51,656 nt of DNA. Source: an uncultured Clostridia bacterium. Its GTDB lineage: Bacteria > Bacillota > Clostridia > Oscillospirales > Ruminococcaceae. The translations under genes were made by a program, and so were the position numbers. The notes below the pieces were generated by a model. It did no database searches, was not told the DNA's origin, and saw only the letters and a program-made list of their open reading frames with translations. Below are positions 17,779 to 26,534 of the stretch, piece after piece. Each line of letters begins with the position of its first letter. Position 1 is the stretch's first letter. The stretch is from assembly GCA_944382875.1 (NCBI GenBank), contig CALWNQ010000020.1, positions 1-51,656 of the forward strand. Reading direction: 5' to 3'.

Positions 17779-18501
17779 CTATGGATTCGGCAGAAAAGAA
17801 CGTGCCAACTGGTAGAATTTCCCAAACAGCAGACTCTCCTGCATACTATCATGGTTCAGCCACGGATATCCACCGGTAATATCGATCACAAAACTGATTG
17901 CAACTGCTACAACCAACCAGATCACCAGAGCTTGCAAAATGCCCATCACACCGCCCAACAACGCATTGACCGATCCAATCAGCGGAATATGCCGGACTGT
18001 GCCTACTGCCTTAATTAAGCATCTTACCAGTATCATAGCTGCAGTAAATAGGATCAGGAATGTAATTCCCCGTAAAAGACTGATAATGATCGGATACAAA
18101 ACAGTCTGCTGTATAATCAGGCTGAGTTCATGTGCCGAATCTTCCACAGAACCAGAAAGACGGTCCGCCAATGCATCTGCCCCCAGACCTGCCGCCTGCA
18201 GAAGATTCTGCACAATTTTAGGTAGTCCCTCCATTACAGAACCAATTTTTGTGGCAAAATCGTTTTGTTCCGCAGATGCGATCAATGCGTCTTCGATGCT
18301 TTTCTGCAGTCGATCACGGAAAAATAACTGGTAGCATGCATCGGAAAGAATTCTGGAGCCAAAAAAGGCTAAAATACTGGATGCAAGATATCCTACCGTC
18401 CGGATAAGACTTTTTAAAAAGCCCTGTTTATAAGACTTCCATACAATATAAATCACTGTGCAAAGAAAAATTGCGTCTATTATCATTGATATTGGATTCA
18501 A
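17779..18501 (-). CDS. cvpA: CvpA-family membrane protein
   Basis: The 240-residue protein has four predicted membrane helices: MIIDAIFLCTVIYIVW, a helix at about residues 30-50, the ISLLRGITFLILFTAAMILV segment, and a helix after the glycine-rich GSVNALLGGVMGILQALV typical of CvpA/colicin V production family proteins. The start is TTG 18501 with SD GGAGGG about 8 nt upstream; this TTGA overlaps the TGA stop of the DUF5711 gene, so the two are translationally coupled. The cellular role of the family in Gram-positives is not settled. Confidence 0.8.
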   Translation of the reverse strand: MNPISMIIDAIFLCTVIYIVWKSYKQGFLKSLIRTVGYLASSILAFFGSRILSDACYQLFFRDRLQKSIEDALIASAEQNDFATKIGSVMEGLPKIVQNLLQAAGLGADALADRLSGSVEDSAHELSLIIQQTVLYPIIISLLRGITFLILFTAAMILVRCLIKAVGTVRHIPLIGSVNALLGGVMGILQALVIWLVVAVAISFVIDITGGYPWLNHDSMQESLLFGKFYQLARSFLPNP

Positions 18502-19751
18502 TCTGATTCTCCCTCCTCAAATGATTCTGCAACTGCAGAAGACTCCGATGAAGATATGTTTTCTTTTTCCGAACATGTCAGGAAATTGGGACTGAGTGAA
18601 TAAATACTTTCTACAATATTGACAATGTCAAATACATCATCCGAAAGCTGCTCAGATTTTATTGGCTGTAACTCCAGATCATACAAAGTTGCATGCCCGC
18701 TTGCTAAAATACAAAAATTTTGGTCTGATATGGATAGACTGGTAATAGAAGAGCGGACATTCAAATCCATCTGCTCCCCATTTTCAGAAACGAGCGAAAC
18801 CACGGAGGACACTTCATTTGCATTTGAAGTAACAAGCAAAGTATAATTATGGCTAAACGCATACTGACGAAGATGCTGCGTATACGGCAGTTTTGTTTTT
18901 TCGGTAAAATCGTCGGATATTACTCCCACAAAACTGTCTGTCACCAGATGGACACTGTTATCCGAAAGCACATTGACAGCTACCGGAATTGCATCGCTAA
19001 AGTCTGCAGAGGAAACTTCTTGTTCCTGTTTTACATCCAACAGATGGACTCCCGCATTTAAAATGCCTTCGTCATCAAAATAGATAGTAGCCACTGCCAA
19101 CACTTTGTCATCTGGAGAAAAACACAAATCTGTTATCTGTTCGTCTGGTGTATACCAAGAAAACAGCGTGTTCCCATTTTTATCATAAACCGTCACACTT
19201 CCGGCATAACGACTTTCTTCAGTAACCAATGCAAAAAGGTTGTTATGACCGGATGCACCAGTTTGGATTGTTTGGGTAGATCGTCCGTCAATCAATACAC
19301 CCTGTTGATTGCCCACACGGTATCCATGACCACCCCGATCATAAAGCAGGTATCGCTTATCCCCCGCTTTGAGGACAGGATTGGTGTATCCATGTACATA
19401 ATGAGAAGAAATGGAACCGGATGTATCAATAACCGCTGCTTCATCTGTTGTCAAAAGAATCATCCTGCTTCCGAAATTTTCCAATTGCAAAGGATTTGCG
19501 GCATCCAGTGAAAGCGGGAAACTGCCGGATTCCATATCCGTCTGCGCATCTGGCAAAGCAGAGTTTGCAGGCTCACGCGACAACATACCAAAACCATACT
19601 CCATATAAAAATAGATTCCGGTTCCGATCACAGCAAGAATCAGCAAAACTACACCCCATCGGATAAATCTTTTTATCCGTTTTTCCCTTTTTTTCTTTTT
19701 GCGAAATTCTTCGATGTCGTACACTTTTTCAGGATTCTTTTTTGATTTCAC
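18498..19751 (-). CDS. DUF5711 family membrane-anchored protein
   Basis: The 417-residue protein has a short basic cytoplasmic N-terminus (KKKKREKRIKRFIRW), one membrane helix (about 33-50) and a large extracellular domain of repeated beta-rich segments. One segment is ITDLCFSPDDKVLAVATIYF, which looks like a WD/YVTN-type propeller blade. This matches DUF5711, common in Oscillospiraceae and of unknown function. It starts at GTG 19751 (SD AGGAGG), 23 nt inside the end of truA, and overlaps cvpA by 4 nt. Expression is therefore tied to both neighbours. The C-terminus is acidic and serine-rich. Confidence 0.75.
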   Translation of the reverse strand: MKSKKNPEKVYDIEEFRKKKKREKRIKRFIRWGVVLLILAVIGTGIYFYMEYGFGMLSREPANSALPDAQTDMESGSFPLSLDAANPLQLENFGSRMILLTTDEAAVIDTSGSISSHYVHGYTNPVLKAGDKRYLLYDRGGHGYRVGNQQGVLIDGRSTQTIQTGASGHNNLFALVTEESRYAGSVTVYDKNGNTLFSWYTPDEQITDLCFSPDDKVLAVATIYFDDEGILNAGVHLLDVKQEQEVSSADFSDAIPVAVNVLSDNSVHLVTDSFVGVISDDFTEKTKLPYTQHLRQYAFSHNYTLLVTSNANEVSSVVSLVSENGEQMDLNVRSSITSLSISDQNFCILASGHATLYDLELQPIKSEQLSDDVFDIVNIVESIYSLSPNFLTCSEKENISSSESSAVAESFEEGESD

Positions 19752-20511
19752 ATGAACCTCCTGTCAAAAAAGCGGCGTCATAAATAACGCGATTTAGGTA
19801 TAAACCAGCGGGAGAAGCAGTAATCCCCGCCATTTTGCGGTCTTTTGATGCTAAAATTTTTGCAATATCTCCTATCTGCGGCACCTTGGCGCCACAGGGC
19901 AGCAATGTTCCTACCATAATCCGCACCATATTGTAAAGAAAACCATTCCCCAAAACCCGGAATTCCACAAGATCCCCTTTCCGCTCTGCTGAGATGCGGT
20001 AAATTTGCCGGATTGTATCGTGTGTCTTTCCTCCGCTGCTGCAAAAACCAATAAAATCATGCTCGCCTAAGAATTCCTGCGCGCAACAGTGCATCTGCTC
20101 CGCGTCAACTGTTTGCCGGGCATGCAGCACAAGCCCGTCCAAAAAGGGATTCGGCAGAGGGTTATCCCAGATTTTATACAGATACTCCTTGGCGGTTACA
20201 CTGTACCGCGCATGGAAATCCATTGGAACTTCCCGGCAGCTGAGAACCGCGATATCTCCCGGAAGTGTGTTGTTCAGCGCCTTCACCGCAGCCTGTGTCG
20301 GAATATTGTTATCCGTTACCATATGGAAAAAATACTGGTTGGCGTGGACGCCGGTATCTGTCCGAGAACAGCCCGTGATATCTTCCCTCTTTTTAAAAAC
20401 AAGCTCAATCGCATTCTGGAGTGTTTCCGCCACCGTGATAGCGTTTTCCTGAACCTGGTAACCGTGATAATTTGTCCCTTTATAGGCGATTTCAAAAAGA
20501 AGTTTCCGCAT
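19729..20511 (-). CDS. truA: tRNA pseudouridine(38-40) synthase TruA
   Basis: From ATG 20511 the protein is 260 residues; the frame continues upstream to 20643 but the added sequence lies inside ecfT and is not TruA-like. Seen are the N-terminal FEIAYKGTNYHGYQ, the catalytic aspartate in GCSRTDTGVHA, VTAKEYLYKIW, HDFIGFC, and the C-terminal NGFLYNMVRIMVGTL and ASPAGLYL. It starts 4 nt after the ecfT stop, the order (ecfA1-ecfA2-ecfT-truA) usual in Firmicutes. Confidence 0.95.
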   Translation of the reverse strand: MRKLLFEIAYKGTNYHGYQVQENAITVAETLQNAIELVFKKREDITGCSRTDTGVHANQYFFHMVTDNNIPTQAAVKALNNTLPGDIAVLSCREVPMDFHARYSVTAKEYLYKIWDNPLPNPFLDGLVLHARQTVDAEQMHCCAQEFLGEHDFIGFCSSGGKTHDTIRQIYRISAERKGDLVEFRVLGNGFLYNMVRIMVGTLLPCGAKVPQIGDIAKILASKDRKMAGITASPAGLYLNRVIYDAAFLTGGSCEIKKES

Positions 20512-20515
20512 TGTG

Positions 20516-21328
20516 TCACCAGGGAAGCGGCAAGAAATTGGCCGCAATGACAGCGCCGGACACAACAACTGTAATGCATGCCGCGATTGCGTCCCCTGCT
20601 CCCATATGGAGCTGGCGCATCCGGGTGCGTCCTTCTCCCCCATGGTAGCAGCGGCATTCCATCGCCAACGCCAGCTCTTCCGCCCGGCGGAACGCCGAGA
20701 TAAACAGCGGAATCAGGATTGGTACCAACGCTTTGGCGCGCTGCAAAAGTCCACCGGATTCCAGATCAGCACCTCTTGCTTTCTGTGCCGACATGATTTT
20801 GTCGGTTTCTTCAACCAGTGTGGGAATAAACCGCAGCGCAATCGACATCATCATTGCCAGTTCATGCACCGGAAACTTTATCACTTTCAGCGGTTTCAGC
20901 AACCGCTCGATCGCATCGGTAAGTGAAATCGGCGAAGTCGTATAGGTGAGAAGCGACGAAGCCGCAATCAGGCAGACGACACGGATTGCCATGACAACTG
21001 CCATATTGATGCCATCCCAGGAGATGGAGATGATACCCCATTTAAAAAACGGTTCCCCGGTATTGACAAACAGCATATTCAAGATTCCGGTGAAAATCAG
21101 GATCGGAACGATGGGTTTTAAGCTCCTCAAAATCATTTTGAGCGGGATTTTGGCAATCACATAACAGACACCCAAAAATACCACCGATATAGCAAATCCT
21201 ACATACTTGTGGACGAAAAAGAGCAGTACAATATAAATCATTGTCAGCACGATCTTGACACGCGGATCCAGCCGGTGCAGAAACGAATGGCCGGGGAAAT
21301 ACTGGCCGATTGTGATATCCCTAAGCAT
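20516..21328 (-). CDS. ecfT: Energy-coupling factor transporter membrane subunit EcfT
   Basis: From ATG 21328 the protein is 270 residues (a longer frame to 21394 lies wholly inside ecfA2). It has four to five hydrophobic helices at about 25-60, 90-140 and 235-260, and the two coupling motifs that contact the ATPases: KARGAD and the ECRCYHGGEGRTRMR stretch, here with CRC instead of the usual ARG/ARC. It starts 8 nt inside ecfA2. No substrate-binding S component is nearby, as expected for a group II shared module that serves several vitamin-specific S proteins elsewhere in the genome. Confidence 0.93.
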   Translation of the reverse strand: MLRDITIGQYFPGHSFLHRLDPRVKIVLTMIYIVLLFFVHKYVGFAISVVFLGVCYVIAKIPLKMILRSLKPIVPILIFTGILNMLFVNTGEPFFKWGIISISWDGINMAVVMAIRVVCLIAASSLLTYTTSPISLTDAIERLLKPLKVIKFPVHELAMMMSIALRFIPTLVEETDKIMSAQKARGADLESGGLLQRAKALVPILIPLFISAFRRAEELALAMECRCYHGGEGRTRMRQLHMGAGDAIAACITVVVSGAVIAANFLPLPW

Positions 21329-22187
21329 GCAGTTTCCCCTCCTTTTCCAGCTCTGCCAGCAGTTTCCGTTTGGCGTAAGCAACCGTATAGACATTGCGGG
21401 GAACCGGGTACCCCTCTTCGTTGAGCCGGTGAAATACGTTGGTAATCTGCGGAACCGAAAGGCGAATTGCTTTCAGCTCCTCACTACGCGCGAATACATT
21501 CTCCACCGTGTCATAAGCAAACACCTTGGCTTTATTCATTACCAGAACTTTATCGGCAAACATCGCGACATCCTCCATGCTGTGAGATACCAGCAGGATG
21601 GTGTTCCCCACCTGATCGTGATAGTTTTTGATCTGGTTCAAGATCTTATTGCGTCCCTTTGGATCCAAACCGGCGGTCGGTTCATCAAGAATAAGGACTT
21701 TCGGCTCCATCGCAATCACGCCGGCAATCGCAACCCGGCGTTTCTGACCGCCCGAAAGCTCAAACGGGCTCTTTTCCAACAGCTCTTCCCGCAACCCGGA
21801 AAATTCTGCCGCTTTGAGCACCCGGTCGTGGATTTCTGATTCGCTCAATCCCATATTCCGGGGACCAAAGGCGATGTCCTTATAAACAGTCTCCTCAAAA
21901 AGCTGATATTCCGGATACTGGAACACCAAGCCGACATCGAACCGTACTTGGCGCATCTTGCTCTTGTCCGCCCAAATATCCTGTCCGTTAATGTAAACTT
22001 TTCCCTCAGACGGCTTCAAAAGGCCATTGAGGTGCTGAATTAAGGTGGACTTTCCGGAACCGGTATGGCCGATTACGCCCACGATCTCGCCGCCCTCGAT
22101 TTCCAGGTTGACATGATCGACCGCAACCTTTTCAAAAGGCGTCCCCACCGAATATTTATGGGTGAGGTTTTCAATTTTTATCATCAT
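21321..22187 (-). CDS. ecfA2: Energy-coupling factor transporter ATPase EcfA2
   Basis: The 288-residue ABC ATPase has Walker A GHTGSGKSTLIQHLNG, Q-loop VFQYPEYQLFEETV, signature LSGGQKRRVAIAG, Walker B VLILDEPTAGLDPKG and H-loop VSHSMEDV. The FQYPEYQLFE version of the Q-loop marks the EcfA2 subunit. SD GGGAGG lies before ATG 22187. It pairs with EcfA1 and EcfT. Confidence 0.94.
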   Translation of the reverse strand: MMIKIENLTHKYSVGTPFEKVAVDHVNLEIEGGEIVGVIGHTGSGKSTLIQHLNGLLKPSEGKVYINGQDIWADKSKMRQVRFDVGLVFQYPEYQLFEETVYKDIAFGPRNMGLSESEIHDRVLKAAEFSGLREELLEKSPFELSGGQKRRVAIAGVIAMEPKVLILDEPTAGLDPKGRNKILNQIKNYHDQVGNTILLVSHSMEDVAMFADKVLVMNKAKVFAYDTVENVFARSEELKAIRLSVPQITNVFHRLNEEGYPVPRNVYTVAYAKRKLLAELEKEGKLHA

Positions 22188-22208
22188 CTGTGAAAATTCC
22201 TCCCGGGA

Positions 22209-23066
22209 TCAGACCGTTTTGGTAAACAGCCCTTTGATTGCCTCATAACACTCCTCTTCGGTCAGAATGTCCTGCGGCAGCTGCACGCCCTCTTTCCGCA
22301 GCTCATAAACCAGCTCGGTCACCTGCGGCACATCCAGTCCCACTGATTTAAGCAGTTCTACCTCGGAGAACACCTCTTTGGGAGTACCGTCCCGAAGCAC
22401 TTCCCCGCTGTCGATGACCACCACACGGTCAGAAACAGCGGCTTCTTCCATATAATGGGTAATCAGCACCACAGTGGTGCCGTGTTCACGGTTGAGCTGC
22501 CGGATGGTTTTCATAACTTCCCGGCGTCCTTTGGGATCAAGCATTGCGGTTGGCTCATCGAGAACGATGCAGCGGGGCCGCATAGCCAGAATCCCCGCAA
22601 TGGCGACGCGCTGCTTCTGACCACCAGAAAGCTGATGCGGCGCGTGCTCGCGGTATTCGTACATTTCCACCTGCTTGAGCGCCTCATCCACCCGGCGGCG
22701 GATCTCCGCAGGCTCAACTCCCATGTTTTCCAATGCAAACGCAACATCTTCTTCTACAATTGTGGCAACAATCTGGTTGTCGGGGTTCTGGAAGACCATC
22801 CCCACATTCTGGCGGATATCAAACAGGCGATCTTCTTCTTTGGTATTGATACCGGCAACAATCATATCCCCTTTGGTGGGAAGAAGAATGGCATTGCAGT
22901 GTTTGGCAAAGGTGGATTTTCCCGAACCGTTGTGGCCCAGCACCGCGACAAACTCCCCATCGTGTATTTTTAGATCAATTCCTTTCAATACCGGAAAAAC
23001 GGTGCCGTCTTCCTCATTTTTATATTCAAAAAATATCTTCTGCGAGTTGATAATGGGTTCACTCAT
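22209..23066 (-). CDS. ecfA1: Energy-coupling factor transporter ATPase EcfA1
   Basis: The ABC ATPase has Walker A GHNGSGKSTFAKHCNA, Q-loop VFQNPDNQIVATIVEEDVAF (the FQNPDNQ form marks EcfA1), signature LSGGQKQRVAIAG, Walker B CIVLDEPTAMLDPKG and H-loop ITHYMEEA. I prefer ATG 23066 (285 residues, GGAAAGG 9 nt upstream) over ATG 23075, which overlaps the previous stop codon but has the SD directly against it. It is the first of the ecfA1-ecfA2-ecfT-truA set. Confidence 0.93.
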   Translation of the reverse strand: MSEPIINSQKIFFEYKNEEDGTVFPVLKGIDLKIHDGEFVAVLGHNGSGKSTFAKHCNAILLPTKGDMIVAGINTKEEDRLFDIRQNVGMVFQNPDNQIVATIVEEDVAFALENMGVEPAEIRRRVDEALKQVEMYEYREHAPHQLSGGQKQRVAIAGILAMRPRCIVLDEPTAMLDPKGRREVMKTIRQLNREHGTTVVLITHYMEEAAVSDRVVVIDSGEVLRDGTPKEVFSEVELLKSVGLDVPQVTELVYELRKEGVQLPQDILTEEECYEAIKGLFTKTV

Positions 23067-23071
23067 CTGCT

Positions 23072-23947
23072 TCATCCTTTCCGCGCGTTTGTCCAGAGCG
23101 CTGTGGAACCACAGGGCAGCACCAGTCCCGGCACTGTAACCGGAAGGCCGATTTCATCTGCCTCAACGCTGCCGCCAAACCGTTTGCCCACGGTTGTACC
23201 TAAAAGATAGGCCATCACCGAGGGAGAAAGTCCGGTGGTATAGGAATTGAGCGCCACAAAAAGCGGGTTATCCGAAAGGACGCCGGCACAGAGATCAACC
23301 AGCCCGTAAACAGATTCTTCCAGCTTCCAGACTTCACCGCCCGGACCGCGCCCATAGGAAGGCGGATCCATAATAATCGCGTCATATCGGCGGCCACGGC
23401 GGATTTCCCGCGCGACAAACTTTTCACAATCATCTACAATCCAGCGGACCGGCTTGTCCGAAAGCCCGGAGAACGCAGCGTTTTCCTTGGCCCAGGCAAC
23501 CATTCCCTTGGATGCATCAACATGGCAGACCGAAGCGCCTGCCGCCGCACAGGCCAATGTAGCGCCGCCAGTATAAGCAAACAGGTTCAGCACCGAAATC
23601 GGCCGGCCAGCTTTGGTAATCAGCTCATGAAAAAGATCCCAGTTGACAGCCTGTTCCGGAAAAAGGCCGGTGTGCTTGAATCCGGTGGGAGAAATCTTGA
23701 AGGTCAGGTGTTTATAAGAAAGATTCCAACTTTCCGGCACCTTGCGGTAGTTTTCCCAATGTCCGCCCCCTTTTTCCGAGCGGAAATAGTGGGCGTGCGC
23801 CTTATTCCAGCGCCCGTCCTCCCGTGGTGTATTCCAGATAATCTGCGGATCGGGACGGATCAACAGAACATCTCCCCAGCGTTCCAGCTTTTCCCCACTG
23901 GAGGTATCCAGCATCTCATATCCTTCCCAGTCTGCGGCAACTCTCAT
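23072..23947 (-). CDS. Class I SAM-dependent rRNA methyltransferase-like protein
   Basis: The 291-residue protein belongs to the RlmI/RlmK-type group. It has no visible PUA domain at the N-terminus. The SAM-binding motif I is VLNLFAYTGGATLACAAAGA (about 119-138), motif II is CHVDASKGMVAWA and the catalytic motif IV is MDPPSYGRGP (about 193-202). The FLFPEQ-like GLFPEQAVNWD is also typical. It likely methylates a base of 23S rRNA, but the exact position cannot be told. It lies 20 bp after ruvB and at the head of the ECF set, which is not the usual context of either. Confidence 0.8.
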   Translation of the reverse strand: MRVAADWEGYEMLDTSSGEKLERWGDVLLIRPDPQIIWNTPREDGRWNKAHAHYFRSEKGGGHWENYRKVPESWNLSYKHLTFKISPTGFKHTGLFPEQAVNWDLFHELITKAGRPISVLNLFAYTGGATLACAAAGASVCHVDASKGMVAWAKENAAFSGLSDKPVRWIVDDCEKFVAREIRRGRRYDAIIMDPPSYGRGPGGEVWKLEESVYGLVDLCAGVLSDNPLFVALNSYTTGLSPSVMAYLLGTTVGKRFGGSVEADEIGLPVTVPGLVLPCGSTALWTNARKG

Positions 23948-23967
23948 AAATTTTGTTCTCCTTTAAC

Positions 23968-25017
23968 TCAAAACATCTGCTGACCATTCGGACGTTCAAT
24001 CCCAAGATGCCGGTAAGCGAGCGGTGTCACACATCTTCCGCGCGGCGTCCTGGAAAGGAATCCCAGCTGCATTAAATACGGTTCGTAAACATCCTCAATG
24101 GTCACGGCTTCTTCGCCCAGCACAGCTGCCATCGTTTCCAGCCCGACCGGACCGCCGTTGTAATTGCGGATCATCATGGTGAGCAGACGCCGGTCGATAT
24201 TATCAAGCCCCAGCTCGTCCACTTCGAGCCGTTCCAGCGCGGTGGCTACGATTTCCTTTGTAATAGTACCGTCCCCAATCACCTGGGCAAAATCCCGCAC
24301 CCGTTTGAGCAGGTGGTTCGCGATACGCGGTGTTCCGCGAGAACGGCGGGCAAGCTCCATTGCGCCTTCCCGGTTGCAGGGGATACCCAGGATTCCGGCG
24401 CTCCGCATGATGATGTCGCAAAGCTGTTCCGGTGTGTAAAGCTCCAGCCTTAACAGCACGCCAAAACGATCACGAAGCGGCGATGTGAGCTGCCCCGCTC
24501 TGGTTGTCGCGCCGACAAGCGTGAATTTTTTTAAATCCAGCCGAATCGAACGGGCAGACGGCCCTTTTCCGATAATGATATCCAATGCGAAATCCTCCAT
24601 CGCGGGATAGAGCACCTCTTCCACGGCACGGGACATCCGATGGATTTCATCGATAAACAAAACATCATTTTCCCCCAGATTAGTGAGCAGCGCTGCCAGA
24701 TCTCCCGGCTTTTCAATCGCAGGACCGGAGGTCACTTTTAAATTGACATTCATCTCATTGGCAATAATCTGGGAAAGGGTAGTCTTTCCCAAACCGGGCG
24801 GGCCATAGAGCAGCACATGGTCGAGCGCTTCTCCCCGCTTTTTAGCGGCTTCGATATAAACGGAAAGATTTTCCTTGGCCTTATCCTGGCCAATATATTC
24901 CGCTAAACTCTGCGGACGGAGCGAAAACTCGACATCAGCGTCGCTGGTATTGTAATCCGGCGAGATGATTCGGTTTTCAAAATCCAGCTCCTCCCGGTCG
25001 ATCTGTGATTCAAACAT
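23968..25017 (-). CDS. ruvB: Holliday junction DNA helicase motor RuvB
   Basis: From ATG 25017 (SD AGGAG, 7 nt) the protein is 349 residues; GTG 25023 is too close to the SD. Residues 31-45 read [13 protein letters not shown], the RuvB N-terminus. Walker [11 protein letters not shown] lies at 72-81, Walker B FIDEIHRM at 121-128, sensor 1 VGATTRAG and the arginine finger [11 protein letters not shown] follow. The C-terminal winged helix binds DNA ([17 protein letters not shown]). It drives branch migration with RuvA and RuvC, whose genes lie directly upstream. Confidence 0.97.
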   Translation of the reverse strand: MFESQIDREELDFENRIISPDYNTSDADVEFSLRPQSLAEYIGQDKAKENLSVYIEAAKKRGEALDHVLLYGPPGLGKTTLSQIIANEMNVNLKVTSGPAIEKPGDLAALLTNLGENDVLFIDEIHRMSRAVEEVLYPAMEDFALDIIIGKGPSARSIRLDLKKFTLVGATTRAGQLTSPLRDRFGVLLRLELYTPEQLCDIIMRSAGILGIPCNREGAMELARRSRGTPRIANHLLKRVRDFAQVIGDGTITKEIVATALERLEVDELGLDNIDRRLLTMMIRNYNGGPVGLETMAAVLGEEAVTIEDVYEPYLMQLGFLSRTPRGRCVTPLAYRHLGIERPNGQQMF

Positions 25018-25034
25018 AGCCACACTCCTGTTTT

Positions 25035-25634
25035 TTACTGCATCGCCAGAGCCCGCAGCCCGGCTTTAATCATTTCCTCCACCGGCATGGCGGGATCCAG
25101 ACGGGTAATGACCGCAGCGGCTTCACTCTGGGAATAACCCAGAACCACAAGCGCCGCGATTGCCTCTCCGGCATTGGAAGCATCGGTCGGAACGGCAAAA
25201 GCCGCGCCTGTAAACCCGGATGCCGCCTGTTCTTTAGACATCTTATCTTTCAGTTCCAAAATAATCCGCTGTGCGGTTTTTAAGCCGATTCCCGGTGCCT
25301 GAGAAATTGTTTTGGCGTCGCCCGATGCAACACAGAGAGCAAAACGCTCCGGCGTCACACTGGACAAAATCGAAAGCGCGGCTTTTGGGCCAACACGGGT
25401 CACCGAAATCAGCATTTTGAAGCAGCTCAGCTCGTTCTGGTCGTAAAATCCGAAAAGGTCAAGTGCATTCTCCGAAATATGCAGATAGGTATAGAGCATC
25501 GCCTCTTCCCCAGCGGCAGGCAGACGCGCAATGGTGGAAGCAGAAGTCCGCACCGCATATCCAACACCTGCACATTCTATCACGGCGAGATTTGGCTCTA
25601 TGGCGGCCAGACGGCCGCGAACACTGTAAATCAT
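25035..25634 (-). CDS. ruvA: Holliday junction DNA helicase subunit RuvA
   Basis: The 199-residue protein has an N-terminal OB fold ([20 protein letters not shown]), two helix-hairpin-helix segments ([20 protein letters not shown] and the [20 protein letters not shown] stretch) and a C-terminal RuvB-binding domain ([15 protein letters not shown]). It starts at ATG 25634, 20 bp after ruvC, and ends 17 bp before the ruvB start. Confidence 0.96.
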   Translation of the reverse strand: MIYSVRGRLAAIEPNLAVIECAGVGYAVRTSASTIARLPAAGEEAMLYTYLHISENALDLFGFYDQNELSCFKMLISVTRVGPKAALSILSSVTPERFALCVASGDAKTISQAPGIGLKTAQRIILELKDKMSKEQAASGFTGAAFAVPTDASNAGEAIAALVVLGYSQSEAAAVITRLDPAMPVEEMIKAGLRALAMQ

Positions 25635-25654
25635 TCTGTTGATTCCTTTCCCGA

Positions 25655-26173
25655 TTAAAGTTTATGGATGGAAAACTGCTGCAGCGAACCAAGTTGGGAA
25701 CAGGCGCTGTGCGCATGACAGATAGCAATCGCCAGCGCGTCGGCCACATCGTCCGGCTTGGGCGCTTTTTTCAGGTTGAGCATCCGAGTGGTCATATCAA
25801 TCACCTGCTGCTTGACAGCCCGTCCATACCCCACAACCGACTGCTTCACCTGCAGCGGCGTATATTCGTAAACCGGTACGCCATACTGCCGCGCCGCCAG
25901 CAAAATCACCCCTCTGGCCTGCGCCACATCGATTGCCGTTTTCTGGTTGGTATTGAAAAAAAGCTTTTCAATCGCCATCGCGTCCGGATGATAACATTTG
26001 AGCAACTCACAGACGCCATCATAAATGGCGGAAAGCCTTGCTGTAAACTCGGCACCGGCCGGTGTTGTGACCGCACCATAATCTAATGTTAAAAAGGAGC
26101 GGCCATCATACTCCAGTACCCCGCAGCCTACAATCGCATAACCGGGATCGATTCCCAAAATCCTTGTTTTCAA
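25655..26173 (-). CDS. ruvC: Crossover junction endodeoxyribonuclease RuvC
   Basis: The 172-residue resolvase cleaves Holliday junctions. Catalytic acidic residues are visible: D in ILGIDPGYAIVG (residue 8), E in MAIEKLFFNTN (about 67), and two D in KPDDVADALAIA near the C-terminus. The start codon is TTG 26173 with SD AAAGGA 7 nt upstream; no in-frame ATG fits the RuvC N-terminus. It is the first gene of the long minus-strand run and has its own promoter. Confidence 0.95.
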   Translation of the reverse strand: MKTRILGIDPGYAIVGCGVLEYDGRSFLTLDYGAVTTPAGAEFTARLSAIYDGVCELLKCYHPDAMAIEKLFFNTNQKTAIDVAQARGVILLAARQYGVPVYEYTPLQVKQSVVGYGRAVKQQVIDMTTRMLNLKKAPKPDDVADALAIAICHAHSACSQLGSLQQFSIHKL

Positions 26174-26219
26174 TCCAAAATCCTTTCTGTCCTGATTATA
26201 TCCTTATAAATCACTCTTC

Positions 26220-26248
26220 ATTATATCACAACAAAGCTGTCTTGACAA
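26220..26248 (-). promoter_or_regulatory. ruvC-ruvA-ruvB promoter
   Basis: On the minus strand, TTGTCA (-35, 26243-26248), a 17-bp spacer and TATAAT (-10, 26220-26225). A second TATAAT (26195-26200) lies closer to the gene without a good -35. I saw no clear LexA box (CGAAC-N4-GTTCG or GAAC-type). Confidence 0.65.
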
Positions 26249-26367
26249 ATATTTTTTCGCAAAAGAAAGGATTTCTTTTGTCAATTCAATTTCCTACAAA
26301 TTATTAAAATGCCACTTTAATCATTTTTGGCATTTTCTGCAAGATGAAAAAAAATAGCCACTTCCTA

Positions 26368-26396
26368 TTGACAATCTGCCCTTTTTGCTTTATGAT
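26368..26396 (+). promoter_or_regulatory. nrdD promoter
   Basis: TTGACA (-35, 26368-26373), a 17-bp spacer and TATGAT (-10, 26391-26396). Transcription should start near 26403, inside the first NrdR-like box. Confidence 0.75.
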
Positions 26397-26400
26397 TAGT

Positions 26401-26447
26401 ATACAAGATACAGGACTCAAAAAGATTGAAACCACAAGATATAGTTA
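26401..26447 (+). promoter_or_regulatory. Tandem NrdR-like boxes
   Basis: Cores CAAGATACAG (26404-26413) and CAAGATATAG (26435-26444) lie exactly 31 bp apart, about three helical turns. They match the NrdR consensus core CWATATATWG except at one or two positions. NrdR represses ribonucleotide reductase operons from paired boxes on the same face of the helix, so this operon is probably repressed when dATP is high. The nrdR gene itself is not in the window. Confidence 0.65.
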
Positions 26448-26534
26448 ATGAAGCCGGAATTCCGGATTTGCCCGGATTTCCGCTATATTTTGCAGCTTTT
26501 TCGCTTCCTGTGGAATTTTGGAGGAAGAGGACCG

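Noticed and set aside
26174-26300. LexA (SOS) box before ruvC
   Set aside because: No GAAC-N4-GTTC type sequence was found around the promoter.
26448-26534. N-terminal extension of NrdD from ATG 26448
   Set aside because: It has no SD, starts next to the second NrdR-like box, and NrdD proteins begin at the ATP-cone sequence that follows ATG 26535.
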